Assembly (NCBI GenBank): GCA_019414325.1
Contig: DXMG01000025.1
Coordinates: 1-19,276 of the forward strand
Source: Collinsella sp.
Lineage (GTDB): Bacteria > Actinomycetota > Coriobacteriia > Coriobacteriales > Coriobacteriaceae
Length of the DNA stretch: 19,276 nt
Direction of reading: 5' to 3'
In this document: in pieces, positions 7,112 to 14,744 of the stretch
How the letters are laid out: every line of letters begins with the position of its first letter
Position numbering within the stretch: position 1 is the stretch's first letter
Notes under the pieces: generated by a model
Database searches by the model: none
What the model was told of the DNA's origin: nothing
What the model saw: only the letters and a program-made list of their open reading frames with translations
Program-made: the position numbers and the translations under genes

Positions 7112-7140
7112 ATGATGTAACGATCAACTGTCAACAAAAC
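7112..7140 (-). promoter_or_regulatory. Candidate greA promoter
   Basis: On the leftward strand TTGTTG is followed after 17 bases by CATAGT, about 20 bases ahead of the greA start. A better -35 match, TTGACA, overlaps it but would give only a 14-base spacer. It sits directly after the tatA terminator, which is where a new promoter is needed. Confidence 0.4.
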
Positions 7141-7174
7141 GAAAAAGACCGGCTAGCCTGCGGGCAAGCCGGTC
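7141..7174 (-). terminator. Intrinsic terminator after tatA
   Basis: Read leftward, GACCGGCT and AGCCGGTC pair, extended by an inner GCC/GGC helix, and TTTTTCGTTTT follows. It lies about 25 bases past the tatA stop. Confidence 0.88.
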
Positions 7175-7199
7175 AGGTGCTCACCCCAAAGGGATGGGA

Positions 7200-7475
7200 C
7201 TACTCTGCGTCCGCGTCGCTGTCCTCTGCCTGCTTTTTCTTGGCAGCAGCGAGCTTGGCCTCGAGCTCTGCGATCTCCTTGTCCTCCTTGGACTCCTCGA
7301 CCACAACGTCCTCGGCCTGCTTGGTTTCGCCCTTATCGTCGCCCTCCATACCCTCGCGGATATTCTTGACGGTAGAGCCGAGAGACTTGCCGAGCTTCGG
7401 CAGGTTCTTAGGCCCGAAGATGATCAAAACAACGACGAGAATAATGATGAGCTCAGGAACCCTCAGTCCAAACAT
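7200..7475 (-). CDS. tatA: Sec-independent protein translocase subunit TatA/TatE
   Basis: TatA forms the membrane-spanning pore or membrane-weakening assembly of the twin-arginine export system, which moves folded proteins across the membrane. The 91-residue protein has the standard form. A short N-terminal membrane helix (about residues 6-20, RVPELIIILVVVLIIFGPKN) is followed by the conserved FGPKNLPKLGKSLG hinge and amphipathic helix, then a charged tail rich in E, K and D. The frame is open upstream to 7658, but that part reads through tRNA-Pro and is not coding. The ATG at 7475 follows GGAGG by 7 bases. No tatC lies nearby, so TatC must be encoded elsewhere. It appears to be a single-gene unit with its own promoter and terminator. 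Confidence 0.95.
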   Translation of the reverse strand: MFGLRVPELIIILVVVLIIFGPKNLPKLGKSLGSTVKNIREGMEGDDKGETKQAEDVVVEESKEDKEIAELEAKLAAAKKKQAEDSDADAE

Positions 7476-7511
7476 GTAGACCTCCACAATACAGCGAGAC
7501 AAGCTCGAATG

Positions 7512-7540
7512 AGTATACCGCGGGTGCCGCGGTATCACAA
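7512..7540 (-). promoter_or_regulatory. tatA promoter with a palindrome filling the spacer
   Basis: On the leftward strand TTGTGA (7540-7535) and TATACT (7517-7512) are separated by exactly 17 bases. A perfect 9-bp-arm palindrome (ATACCGCGG / CCGCGGTAT, 7515-7535, 3-base centre) spans the spacer and the edges of both boxes. Transcription would begin near 7505, giving a leader of about 30 bases. A dimeric regulator bound here would directly block or reshape the promoter. Confidence 0.65.
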
Positions 7541-7548
7541 CAATAGCT

Positions 7549-7576
7549 AAAAAAAGGGACCGCAAGAAGCGGTCCC
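7549..7576 (-). terminator. Intrinsic terminator after tRNA-Pro
   Basis: Read leftward, an 8-bp stem GGGACCGC/GCGGTCCC with a 5-base loop is followed by seven T residues. It starts 11 bases past the encoded CCA of tRNA-Pro. Confidence 0.92.
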
Positions 7577-7587
7577 TCCTCATGCTC

Positions 7588-7664
7588 TGGTCGGGTTGAC
7601 TGGATTTGAACCAGCGACCCCTGCGTCCCGAACGCAGTGCTCTACCAAACTGAGCCACAACCCG
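7588..7664 (-). tRNA. tRNA-Pro, anticodon CGG
   Basis: The 77-base cloverleaf includes an encoded CCA end. The acceptor arms are CGGGTTG and CAACCCG with discriminator A. The anticodon stem CTGCG/CGCAG encloses the loop TTCGGGA, giving anticodon CGG, which reads the proline codon CCG. The T-arm loop is GTTCAAATC-like and regular. It has its own terminator and probably its own promoter. Confidence 0.97.
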
Positions 7665-7675
7665 TTAGCTCGACT

Positions 7676-7704
7676 ATAGTAACAAAGATTTTCGCCGTGT
7701 GCTA
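7676..7704 (-). promoter_or_regulatory. Candidate tRNA-Pro promoter
   Basis: On the leftward strand TACTAT lies 11 bases before the mature tRNA 5' end. The matching -35 position (TAGCAC, 17-base gap) is poor. The call rests mainly on the -10 box and its place between ispE and the tRNA. Confidence 0.35.
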
Positions 7705-7713
7705 GAGAAATTT

Positions 7714-8610
7714 TTATTTCTTTGGCGCGTCGATTTGAACCGTGTTGGGAATAAGCTCAGTCGCGCAGGCCCACCAGCCATTTTGCTGGGCAGCTCCCGC
7801 AAGATGGGCTGCTGCAGCGACGGTATCGCAAATGGCAAACGAGCAGGCACCCGAACCGCACACGTCCACGGCAACGGTTCCCTCCTGTGCGCGCAGCCAG
7901 TCGAGAACCGCCTGGATCCGCGGCTCCATCTGCGCGGATATGACGCCCAGATTGTTATGAACGAGCGCATATGCCGCCTCGGCATCGCCGGCGCGTAAGA
8001 CAGAAGCAATCGCACCGGGTTTGTCCGCGGGCACTGGGCTCTCATCAAATCGTCGATACGCTTCAACCGTTGAAACGCTCGTCTCGTGCGGTTTGACCAA
8101 TACGACAGGTGTCGCCGGAAGCACAGGATACTCAGTGGCCAGCACATCTCCCCCGCCGACGTAGAATGCGGGACTCGTGTGCAAAAAAAACGGCACGTCG
8201 GCGCCGATACCGCGAGCGATGTCATCGAGCGCGGGGTCGGCGCGGTCGATACCCCACAGCTCGGCCAAGGCAACGATGACCGCGGCGGCATCCGTCGAGG
8301 GGCCTCCCAGGCCGGCGCACAGCGGGATACGCTTTTCGATCGTCACGCACACGTTGGCATCGCGACCGTAACGCTCGGCCATAGCGATTGCCGCCCGATA
8401 GGCCGTATTTTTTTGCATGGGAAAATCGGATGCCGGAACCGTCTGGACGGTCAACGCCTGCGCCGGCGTGACCGTCACGGCATCGGCTAGACCGACGGCT
8501 GCCATCAGGGAATCGACCCTGTGATAGCCGCGGGCGTCGCGCTCGGTATGAACCCCCAGATAGAGGTTAATCTTTGCCGGCGCGGTAAGGATGAGGGACC
8601 GATCGGTCAC
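7714..8610 (-). CDS. ispE: 4-diphosphocytidyl-2-C-methyl-D-erythritol kinase
   Basis: IspE is the cytoplasmic GHMP-family kinase that phosphorylates CDP-methylerythritol with ATP in the non-mevalonate (MEP) route to isoprenoids. The 298-residue length is typical. The substrate-site start APAKINLYLGV carries K13. The glycine-rich ATP loop is PLCAGLGGPSTDAA (96-109). GADVPFF holds the likely catalytic aspartate (D138). A C-terminal glycine-rich block, VCGSGACSFAI, is the third GHMP motif. The start is a GTG at 8610, two bases after the veg stop, with GAGGAGC inside the end of veg as ribosome site. This implies translational coupling with veg. The veg-ispE order is well known in Firmicutes. Confidence 0.95.
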   Translation of the reverse strand: MTDRSLILTAPAKINLYLGVHTERDARGYHRVDSLMAAVGLADAVTVTPAQALTVQTVPASDFPMQKNTAYRAAIAMAERYGRDANVCVTIEKRIPLCAGLGGPSTDAAAVIVALAELWGIDRADPALDDIARGIGADVPFFLHTSPAFYVGGGDVLATEYPVLPATPVVLVKPHETSVSTVEAYRRFDESPVPADKPGAIASVLRAGDAEAAYALVHNNLGVISAQMEPRIQAVLDWLRAQEGTVAVDVCGSGACSFAICDTVAAAAHLAGAAQQNGWWACATELIPNTVQIDAPKK

Positions 8611-8612
8611 CG

Positions 8613-8909
8613 TTAGTGCTCCTCGAGCTGGTTGCCGAGCGGGGTAAAGATATGTTCGCCGCTCTCGGGGTCGAACAGTTCGACCTGGCCGGTAAGGACA
8701 TCGATGTACTGGTAGGACTGACGCGATTTGCGGCCGCGACGCTCGTCAACCTCAACGATAAAGACAGCGGGGTGGACGCTCTTGATGGTGCCCATGCGCT
8801 CGATGACGCGGGTACGGCCCATGTTGGCCTTAACCTTGACGCGATCGCCCACCATATCGGTCAGCTTCTCGTGGATGTCGTCGACGTGATTGACTTCCAT
8901 CTCTTCCAT
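8613..8909 (-). CDS. veg: Veg family protein
   Basis: Veg is a small conserved protein. In Bacillus subtilis it is strongly expressed and stimulates biofilm formation, but its molecular action is unclear. The 98-residue product shows the family pattern: GDRVKVKANMGRTRVIERMGTI, then VHPAVFIVEVDE and a SYQYIDVLTGQVEL segment, a small beta-barrel-like fold. The frame can begin at a TTG at 8933. The ATG at 8909 is preferred because GGAGG sits 8-9 bases before it and because the Veg core starts soon after. Its position just before ispE matches the Bacillus arrangement. A short hairpin (AGGGG/CCCCT) in the leader at 8941-8956 may affect the mRNA. Confidence 0.88.
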   Translation of the reverse strand: MEEMEVNHVDDIHEKLTDMVGDRVKVKANMGRTRVIERMGTIKSVHPAVFIVEVDERRGRKSRQSYQYIDVLTGQVELFDPESGEHIFTPLGNQLEEH

Positions 8910-8976
8910 GAATAGGGCCTCCAGAGGGTGCAATTCAAAAAGGGGATAATACCCCTAAGATAGACAAAACTCTAAT

Positions 8977-9006
8977 ACTATAGCACCCTGTTGCAGCCAT
9001 ACGCAA
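8977..9006 (-). promoter_or_regulatory. Candidate veg promoter
   Basis: On the leftward strand TTGCGT is followed after 18 bases by TATAGT, about 70 bases upstream of the veg ATG. A second possibility nearer the gene is TTAGAG, 18 bases, TATTAT. The dtd gene ends just upstream at 9040, with a T-run but no good hairpin at 9012-9017, so some read-through from dtd is possible. Confidence 0.42.
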
Positions 9007-9039
9007 GCAGCTAAAAAAGCCCGGTCCCAAATTGACTAC

Positions 9040-9486
9040 TTACAGACTATCGGTGTCGAGGACGATGGTGAACGGACCGTCGTTGACCAGGTCGACCTTC
9101 ATATCGGCGCCAAAGATACCGTGCGCCACATGCTCAACGTCCTGAGCGACGAGTGTCAGAAAGTACTCGTAAAGTTCGTTAGCGACATCGGGCGCGCCGG
9201 CGTCCGTAAACGACGGACGGCGGCCGTGGCGGCAGTCGGCAAACAGCGTGAACTGCGACACCACGAGCACCTCGCCGTCGACATCCGCCAGCGCCAAGTT
9301 GGTCTTGCCGTTCTCATCCTCGTTGATACGCAGCCCGCGGAGCTTGCCCCACAGCTTGTCGGCTTCGGCGCGTGTGTCGCCGTGGCCCACGCCCAGCAGC
9401 ACCAGGTAGCCGCGTCCAATACGGCCCACGCACTCGCCGTCGACTGTCACGCCGGCGTTGAGCACGCGCTGTACCACCGCACGCAC
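9040..9486 (-). CDS. dtd: D-aminoacyl-tRNA deacylase
   Basis: Dtd removes D-amino acids (and glycine mischarged on tRNA-Ala) from tRNA, protecting protein synthesis from wrong residues. The 148-residue length is standard. Both signature motifs are present: SQFTLFA (77-83) and NDGPFT (135-140), whose Gly-Pro pair forms the cross-subunit chirality filter in the family. The start is a GTG at 9486 that gives MRAVVQRV. Its ribosome site GAGGAG is formed by the last codons of rdgB, three bases away, so the two genes are translationally coupled. A D-amino-acid quality-control enzyme in the same leftward run as glutamate racemase (murI) makes sense but is not proof of a shared role. Confidence 0.95.
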   Translation of the reverse strand: MRAVVQRVLNAGVTVDGECVGRIGRGYLVLLGVGHGDTRAEADKLWGKLRGLRINEDENGKTNLALADVDGEVLVVSQFTLFADCRHGRRPSFTDAGAPDVANELYEYFLTLVAQDVEHVAHGIFGADMKVDLVNDGPFTIVLDTDSL

Positions 9487-9489
9487 GGC

Positions 9490-10131
9490 CTACTCCTCGC
9501 CCGTCAGCTTAGCGGACAGATGCTCGAGCGCATGGAAACGATGGCTGATGGCGTTCTTCTCGTCCGTCGTGAGCTCGGCCATGGTCTTGCCCGGCGTATC
9601 GACCGGCAGGAACAGCGGGTCGTAGCCAAAGCCGTGATCGCCGCGGCCCTCGTGCGCGATAACGCCCTCGCAGGCGCCCTCGCCATAGGTGACCAGGCCG
9701 TCCGTATCGATAAGCGCGACGACGCTCATAAAGCGCGCGGTACGATCCTCGTCTGCCACGCCTTCCAGGTTAACGAGAAGCTTGGCGTTGTTGGCGGCAT
9801 CGTCGCCATGCACGCCCGCATAGCGCGCGCTATACACGCCCGGCTCGCCGTCCAGCGCGTCGACGACCAAGCCAGAATCGTCGGCGATGGCCATAAGGCC
9901 CGTCTCCTCAACGGCAGCCTGCGCCTTGATGATGGCGTTCTCCAAAAACGTCGTGCCGTTTTCCTCGGGGTCCTCAAAATCGCCCAGCTGACCGAGCGCC
10001 ACAAAGCGCACCTCGGGCATGACCTTGCCCAAAATGGCCTCGATCTCGGTGAGCTTATGGGCGTTGCCGGTTGCCACGACGATGGTCGCCGCCGGGTCGA
10101 GAGTGTCGATGTCAATCTTCTCAAGTGCCAT
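9490..10131 (-). CDS. rdgB: XTP/dITP diphosphatase (Ham1/RdgB family)
   Basis: The enzyme hydrolyses non-canonical purine triphosphates (ITP, dITP, XTP) to monophosphates and keeps them out of DNA and RNA. The 213-residue product has ATGNAHKLTEI (20-30) for phosphate binding, ADDSGL (83-88) with catalytic acids, GFGYDPLF (167-174) for base recognition and SHRFHAL near the end. The first 15 residues are an extension before the usual start of the fold. The ATG at 10131 is backed by AAAGGAGG seven bases upstream. It is followed three bases later by dtd. Upstream, a hairpin separates it from rph, yet the order murI-rph-rdgB is a frequent bacterial arrangement. Confidence 0.96.
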   Translation of the reverse strand: MALEKIDIDTLDPAATIVVATGNAHKLTEIEAILGKVMPEVRFVALGQLGDFEDPEENGTTFLENAIIKAQAAVEETGLMAIADDSGLVVDALDGEPGVYSARYAGVHGDDAANNAKLLVNLEGVADEDRTARFMSVVALIDTDGLVTYGEGACEGVIAHEGRGDHGFGYDPLFLPVDTPGKTMAELTTDEKNAISHRFHALEHLSAKLTGEE

Positions 10132-10242
10132 AGCTGGCCTCCTTTGTCTCTATAGCAATGCCGAGTTGAGGACGACGAGGACTTCGGCCTCTCTCCCGTC
10201 TCAATCAACGGCAGTCTTATACTTCGACGTTTTCCCAGATAA

Positions 10243-10279
10243 AACCTGCCAAAATAAACCTGTCCCTTTTTGGCAGGTT
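10243..10279 (-). terminator. Stop-codon hairpin (terminator and probable repeat) between rph and rdgB
   Basis: AACCTGCCAAAA (10243-10254) and TTTTGGCAGGTT (10268-10279) are perfect 12-bp arms. The outer arm overlaps two bases of the rph stop codon. Read leftward, the loop is AGGGACAGGTTTA and a TTAT tail follows, so it can work as a terminator. The loop resembles that of the hairpin at the ThrE-like stop codon (2589-2621). Confidence 0.65.
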
Positions 10280-11003
10280 AGGCGAGGGCTTGGCGCTGGA
10301 GCTCGATGAGCTCGGCAATGCCCTTGTCGCCCAAATCGAGCAGGGCATTGAGGCGCTTGCGGTCGAAGGGCGCCTGCTCGCCAGTGCCCTGAAGCTCGAT
10401 CATCTCACCGGTATCGGTGGCGACAAGGTTCATGTCGACCTCGGCGTGACTGTCCTCGGAATAATCCAGGTCGAGCAGGGTGTTGCCGTCGACAACGCCC
10501 ATGGAAATCGCGGCGACCTGGCCCGTGAGCGGAATGCGCTCGAGCTTACCCGCCTCGACCCACATGGCAAGGGCGTCGTGCAGCGCCACCCAGGCGCCGG
10601 TAATGCTCGCCGTTCGCGTGCCGCCATCTGCCTGAATCACGTCGCAGTCGACGGTGACGGTGTACTCGCCGAGCGCCTTCATGTTGACGACGGTGCGCAG
10701 GCTACGGCCGATCAGACGCTCAATCTCCATGGAGCGACCCTTGCGGTTGGCGTGCTCGCGCTTGCAGCGCTTGCCGGTCGATGCCGGCAGCATGGCATAC
10801 TCCGCCGTTACCCAACCGGCCTTGGCGCCCTTGCGCCAGCCCGGCACGCCCTCCTCTATAGTGGCAGCGCACAGCACGCGAGTATCGCCAAACTCGGCCA
10901 GGCACGAGCCGTGGGCGTGCTTCATGACGCCGCGAGTAAGCTTGATGGGGCGCAGCTCATCGGCAGCGCGGCCGTTGGCACGATTGACCTGCATATACTC
11001 CAT
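10278..11003 (-). CDS. rph: Ribonuclease PH
   Basis: RNase PH is a phosphate-dependent 3'-to-5' exonuclease that trims tRNA precursors and other RNA 3' ends. It works as a ring of six subunits. The 241-residue length is normal. Family blocks are visible: RPIKLTRGVMKHAHGSCLAEFGDTRVLC near the start, GWVTAEYAMLPAST, the RKGRSMEIERLIGRSLR segment, and DCDVIQADGGTRTASITGAW (119-138), which includes phosphate-site residues. The ATG at 11003 follows AAAGGA by seven bases. A second in-frame ATG nine bases on (MQVNRANGR) is also possible. It lies 55 bases downstream of murI. The hairpin at its stop codon probably limits transcription into rdgB. Confidence 0.96.
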   Translation of the reverse strand: MEYMQVNRANGRAADELRPIKLTRGVMKHAHGSCLAEFGDTRVLCAATIEEGVPGWRKGAKAGWVTAEYAMLPASTGKRCKREHANRKGRSMEIERLIGRSLRTVVNMKALGEYTVTVDCDVIQADGGTRTASITGAWVALHDALAMWVEAGKLERIPLTGQVAAISMGVVDGNTLLDLDYSEDSHAEVDMNLVATDTGEMIELQGTGEQAPFDRKRLNALLDLGDKGIAELIELQRQALA

Positions 11004-11058
11004 AGAAAAATCCTTTCGGCAAAAGGTGAAAGTGAGCCTTTGGTCGGTGACCTTATAT

Positions 11059-11943
11059 CTATTTCAGTTCGTCGATATCGATATGCTCAATGCTCTTGAG
11101 CGGCTGGCCAAAGATAAAGCTGCCCGCCACCGCAAACTCGGCAATGTTATCGGCCGTCGTTGCAAAACGATGCTGCGGCTCGGCTGCGTCGCCCGCCAGC
11201 TGCTCGCGGCGCGTGAGAATATCGGTCAGCTCGCGCGTGGTCTCCTCGGCGGAGCTCACCACGCGCACTCCGGGACCCAGCGCATGGCGAATAGGCCCCA
11301 CGAGCAGCGGGAAATGCGTGCAGCCGAGTACCACCGTATCGATGCCGTGGTCGCGCAGCGGTTCAACCGTGGCACCGACCAGCGCGCGTACGGCAGGCGT
11401 ATCAAAGATGTCCTCGTTCTCGAGCCACTGCTCTTGCAGATGTGCGCCCGAGGCGAGCTCGTGCTCAACGACCTCGACAAAGCTCGAGGCAGGGCAGCCG
11501 TATACGTCGACGCCGGCATCCAGGTCCTGAATGGCACGCGTGTAAGCGCCTGAGCGAATGGTGAGGTTGGTGGCGAGCACGCCCACCCGGCGCGTGCGGG
11601 TGCTGTTGATTGCCGCGCGTGCGCCCGGTGCAATCACACCGATGACGGGGACGTCGAGCACCTGCTGGGCCAAGCGCAAGGCCGCAGCGGTCGCCGTATT
11701 GCAGGCGATGACCATGATCTTGACGTCGTGCTTCGACAGCCAACGGCCCGCCTGCAGTGCAAATGTGCGCACCTCGTCCTCGGTGCGGGTGCCGTAGGGG
11801 CAGCGCTTGGTGTCGCCAAAGTAGTAGACGGACTCGTGCGGCAACGCCGTCGCAATCGCGCGCGCAACCGTCAGACCGCCTAGACCCGAGTCGAACACAC
11901 CGATCGGGCGCGTGTCACCTGACAGATTCTCGATATCGGACAT
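11059..11943 (-). CDS. murI: Glutamate racemase
   Basis: MurI interconverts L- and D-glutamate and supplies D-Glu for the second position of the peptidoglycan stem peptide. The 294-residue product contains the conserved GVFDSGLGGLTV (15-26), YFGDTKRCPYG (41-51), and the two catalytic cysteine blocks IACNTATA (C81) and VLGCTHFPLL (C208). These two cysteines do the two-base proton transfer in this cofactor-free family. The start at 11943 has GTGAGGTA just ahead. About 50 bases separate it from the HAD gene upstream and 55 from rph downstream, so one transcript from murE is plausible. Confidence 0.96.
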   Translation of the reverse strand: MSDIENLSGDTRPIGVFDSGLGGLTVARAIATALPHESVYYFGDTKRCPYGTRTEDEVRTFALQAGRWLSKHDVKIMVIACNTATAAALRLAQQVLDVPVIGVIAPGARAAINSTRTRRVGVLATNLTIRSGAYTRAIQDLDAGVDVYGCPASSFVEVVEHELASGAHLQEQWLENEDIFDTPAVRALVGATVEPLRDHGIDTVVLGCTHFPLLVGPIRHALGPGVRVVSSAEETTRELTDILTRREQLAGDAAEPQHRFATTADNIAEFAVAGSFIFGQPLKSIEHIDIDELK

Positions 11944-11996
11944 TACCTCACCAGATTCTCTCTCGAAAAGATATGGCTCAGAACGATAGGGCCGCG

Positions 11997-12908
11997 CTAC
12001 GAACGAGCCGCGACGAGCAGCTCTGCCGTTGCCGCCCAGCCGTCGACAATCTTGCCTCGCGTGACGTAGGCATTATCGCAGGTATCCAGGAACTCAGGCG
12101 CGCCGGCGCTGGTCAAACCGTTCTCGACCAGGCAGAACGTGCCCACGTGGTCAGCCATGTAGAAGTCGGACTCGGAATCGCCGAGCGCCAGCGTCTCCTC
12201 GCGCTCGATACCCAGGTGCTCGCAGAAACGTGCGATGGCAACGCCCTTGTTGAGGCCGGCGGGATTGATGTTAAACGCGCGGCCATCCTCGACGCGTTCG
12301 AGCTCGAGCGTCGTCGGCTTGGACAGATGCGTCAGGTGACCGTTGCAGGCCCAGACCAGGCCGCAGCCGGCCTCGTCAAGAATGGCCTGGACCTCGTCGT
12401 CGGGCACATCGCCGCGCATGCCGACGGTGACCTCGCGGTACTTGTAGCCAGTCGACATGTCGTTGTGGTACTCGATCTTATGCGGCCAGCGGGCGAGAAT
12501 CTTCTCGCACACGCCAGTCTGCTCGATCACCTGATGCGGCGTGAGGCCACAGGCGGGGTCGTAGGGCATGTCGCCGGTCAGATACTCCCAATCGTTGGCC
12601 TTGAGATCGTACATGACCAGACCGCCCATCTCGCCGATGTAGGAGTTGAGGCCGAGCACGCGCGCATCCTCGTGGATCATGGTGCGGTTGCGGCCCGAGG
12701 TGGGGACCACCTGGATGCCGGCGCGGGCAAGTGCCACGACAGCCTCGACGAGCTTGGTCGAGGGGTTGCCGTCGTTGTCGCGCAGCACGCACGAGCCGGG
12801 CGCGAGCATGGTGGCGTCCAGGTCGGTAAAGACGTACTTAACCTTGGCAAGACGCTCGCGCATCTCGCCCGAAAGCTCAGCGACGGTCGGCAGGGTATTG
12901 TGGGACAT
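11997..12908 (-). CDS. HAD-superfamily phosphatase, Cof/IIB type
   Basis: This 303-residue protein shows all four HAD motifs: FTDLDAT (D29 nucleophile and D31), VPTSGRNR (motif II, S71), GLNKG (K221, motif III) and GDSESD (243-248, motif IV). The cap between motifs II and III (about 80-200) is of the size seen in subclass IIB enzymes such as Cof-like and sugar-phosphate phosphatases. The substrate cannot be read from the sequence. The frame is open to 12989, but the ATG at 12908 has GGAG about 7 bases upstream and avoids overlap with murE. Its place between murE and murI suggests use in or near cell-wall precursor metabolism, which is an inference from position only. Confidence 0.85.
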   Translation of the reverse strand: MSHNTLPTVAELSGEMRERLAKVKYVFTDLDATMLAPGSCVLRDNDGNPSTKLVEAVVALARAGIQVVPTSGRNRTMIHEDARVLGLNSYIGEMGGLVMYDLKANDWEYLTGDMPYDPACGLTPHQVIEQTGVCEKILARWPHKIEYHNDMSTGYKYREVTVGMRGDVPDDEVQAILDEAGCGLVWACNGHLTHLSKPTTLELERVEDGRAFNINPAGLNKGVAIARFCEHLGIEREETLALGDSESDFYMADHVGTFCLVENGLTSAGAPEFLDTCDNAYVTRGKIVDGWAATAELLVAARS

Positions 12909-12942
12909 GGTCACTCCATTTACGTAGAAGAGGCTTCTGGTC

Positions 12943-14460
12943 TTAGGCGTCGTACGCCGCAAGGGTGCGCTTGAGAATCGAACCGTCACGCTCGCAAGGC
13001 TCGGGTCCGTTCTTGCGCAGCATACGCTCTTCCTCGCCCTTACCGGTCACGATGACCACGGCAGGACGGACGGTTTCGCGCACGGCAGTCTCGATAGCGG
13101 CAACGCGATCAGTCACGATTTGCCAGTTATCATTTCCCTGCGCTTGAACGTTGCGCGCGATCTCGGCGCAAATATCCTCGACGTCCTCGGGGCCGGGGTC
13201 GTCCTCGGTAATCACGATTCGGTCGGCATACTTGCCAGCGGCGATGCCCATCGTGGTGCGTCGGTCGACACCCTTACCGCCCGTAGCGCCAAATACAACC
13301 GCCAGCTCGCGCTCGGGATAGTTCTCGCGCAGGTCACGCAGGAGTGTCTCGAGGCTCATGCCGTTATGTGCAAAATCGACGACGCCCAAGATTTTGCCCG
13401 ATACGGACGGATAGAGCTCCATGCGGCCGGGAACGAAGACGCCCTCAAAGCCGTGGACGATACCCTCTTCGGAAATGCCCAGGGCCTCGGCGCAGGCAAT
13501 AGCGGCAAGCGCATTGGAGACATTGAACTTAACCGGCGTGGGAATCACAATGTCGCGCGTAAAGCGGGGCGTGCGCACCGTTGCCACCACGCCGCAGTCA
13601 CCATTACGAATCGCCAGCGCAAGCACGTCGGCACGCTCGTCGGTCAGGGAGAACGTCACCGTACGTTCGCAACGAGATGCCGCCTCGAGCACGCGATCGA
13701 CCTTATCCATATCGAGATTGACCACGGCAAAACGGCTCTGCGAGAAGATTTTGAGCTTGCTGGCAAAGTAATCCTCGAGCGTCGGATGCTCAATCGGCGA
13801 AATGTGATCCTCGCCGATATTGGTAAAGGCGCCAACTTCAAAGGCGATTTTGCCCGTGCGCTCGTATTTGAGGCCCTGGCTCGATGCCTCCATAACCAGC
13901 CACGGGGCACCCGCCTCCGCAGCATGTGCGATGCGAGACTGCAGCAGAAAGGATTCGGGAGTCGTCAGCTTGGAAGGACCCGTCTCGATGCCGTCGTCGA
14001 ACTCAATGCCCGTATTAAGAGCGGGTCGATGACAGCCCGTAAGCTTGGCCTCGTTGGCGAGAATGCCGCGCAGATAAAAGCTACAGGTCGACTTGCCCTT
14101 GGTGCCTGTAAAGGCGCAGACCTTCACCTTACCCGACGGATGCCCATAAAAGGCATCTGCCACCACGGCGAGCGTGCGACGAATATCACTCACAATCACT
14201 GCGGGAAGATCAACATCGTAATCGACCTCGGAAACGTAGGCCACGGCGCCATCGGCGATTGCCGAAAGCAGGTACTCACGCTTAAACGCGCGGCCCTTGC
14301 AGACAAATAACGTGCCCGGGCGCACCTGGCGCGAGTCGTCAGTCGCAAACTCAATGCGCTGGTCGCACGAAGCGCTCGGTTTGGAAACAACAAGGTCATC
14401 TTCCTCGAGCAACTCTATATAGCGCATCAGAGTTAGCTTCTCTTGTGTCGGACTCGACAT
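12943..14460 (-). CDS. murE: UDP-N-acetylmuramyl tripeptide synthase (MurE ligase)
   Basis: Mur ligases of this type add the third amino acid to UDP-MurNAc-L-Ala-D-Glu in the cytoplasm, using ATP. The 505-residue product has the ATP loop FTGTKGKST (117-125), TTPES and MEASSQGL for the nucleotide-dipeptide substrate, a YFASKLKIF segment with the lysine that is carbamylated in the family, FVPGRMELY (342-350) and VTGKGEE (471-477). At the third-residue recognition site it reads DDPGP (420-424) where meso-diaminopimelate enzymes have DNPR. This argues for another diamino acid such as L-lysine or L-ornithine. The frame extends upstream to 14628, but the ATG at 14460 is preceded by GAGAGG and begins the natural MurE N-terminus. 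It heads the leftward run murE-HAD-murI-rph. Confidence 0.93.
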   Translation of the reverse strand: MSSPTQEKLTLMRYIELLEEDDLVVSKPSASCDQRIEFATDDSRQVRPGTLFVCKGRAFKREYLLSAIADGAVAYVSEVDYDVDLPAVIVSDIRRTLAVVADAFYGHPSGKVKVCAFTGTKGKSTCSFYLRGILANEAKLTGCHRPALNTGIEFDDGIETGPSKLTTPESFLLQSRIAHAAEAGAPWLVMEASSQGLKYERTGKIAFEVGAFTNIGEDHISPIEHPTLEDYFASKLKIFSQSRFAVVNLDMDKVDRVLEAASRCERTVTFSLTDERADVLALAIRNGDCGVVATVRTPRFTRDIVIPTPVKFNVSNALAAIACAEALGISEEGIVHGFEGVFVPGRMELYPSVSGKILGVVDFAHNGMSLETLLRDLRENYPERELAVVFGATGGKGVDRRTTMGIAAGKYADRIVITEDDPGPEDVEDICAEIARNVQAQGNDNWQIVTDRVAAIETAVRETVRPAVVIVTGKGEEERMLRKNGPEPCERDGSILKRTLAAYDA

Positions 14461-14744
14461 ACAAAGACCTCTCTCGCTAAATTCAGCCTTAAAGGGCAAA
14501 AGACGTCCCGCGGCAGAAACGATGAAACATTCTGTATTATCAACCATCCTAATATGCCACCTGACCTTGCGCGCATTACAGCCTTCTAAAAAATTGCATG
14601 GACTGCGTCGTGGGTTAATAAATGGCAACAGTGTTCACCCCGCGTAAAAACAGGGAAATCTGGGTGCTATTCTTTATCCAAATGTCTTGATGCGCCTCAT
14701 TGACCCACAATGCCGACTCATCATGCCCAAGCAAAGGATTCCAG

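Noticed and set aside
7476..7658. N-terminal extension of the tatA frame
   Set aside because: The extra codons read through tRNA-Pro and its terminator; the TatA fold starts at 7475 after a good ribosome site.
9001..9039. Terminator after dtd
   Set aside because: There is a run of six T residues on the leftward strand, but no stable hairpin precedes it.
9121..10155. Rightward open frame of 344 codons across dtd and rdgB
   Set aside because: Both genes on the opposite strand have catalytic motifs and good ribosome sites; the frame is a shadow of them.
14461..14744. Divergent promoters between murE and the transporter gene
   Set aside because: Several AT-rich hexamers exist (for example TTGCAT with TAATAA at 14594-14621), but none has a convincing pair of boxes at the right spacing, so none is listed.
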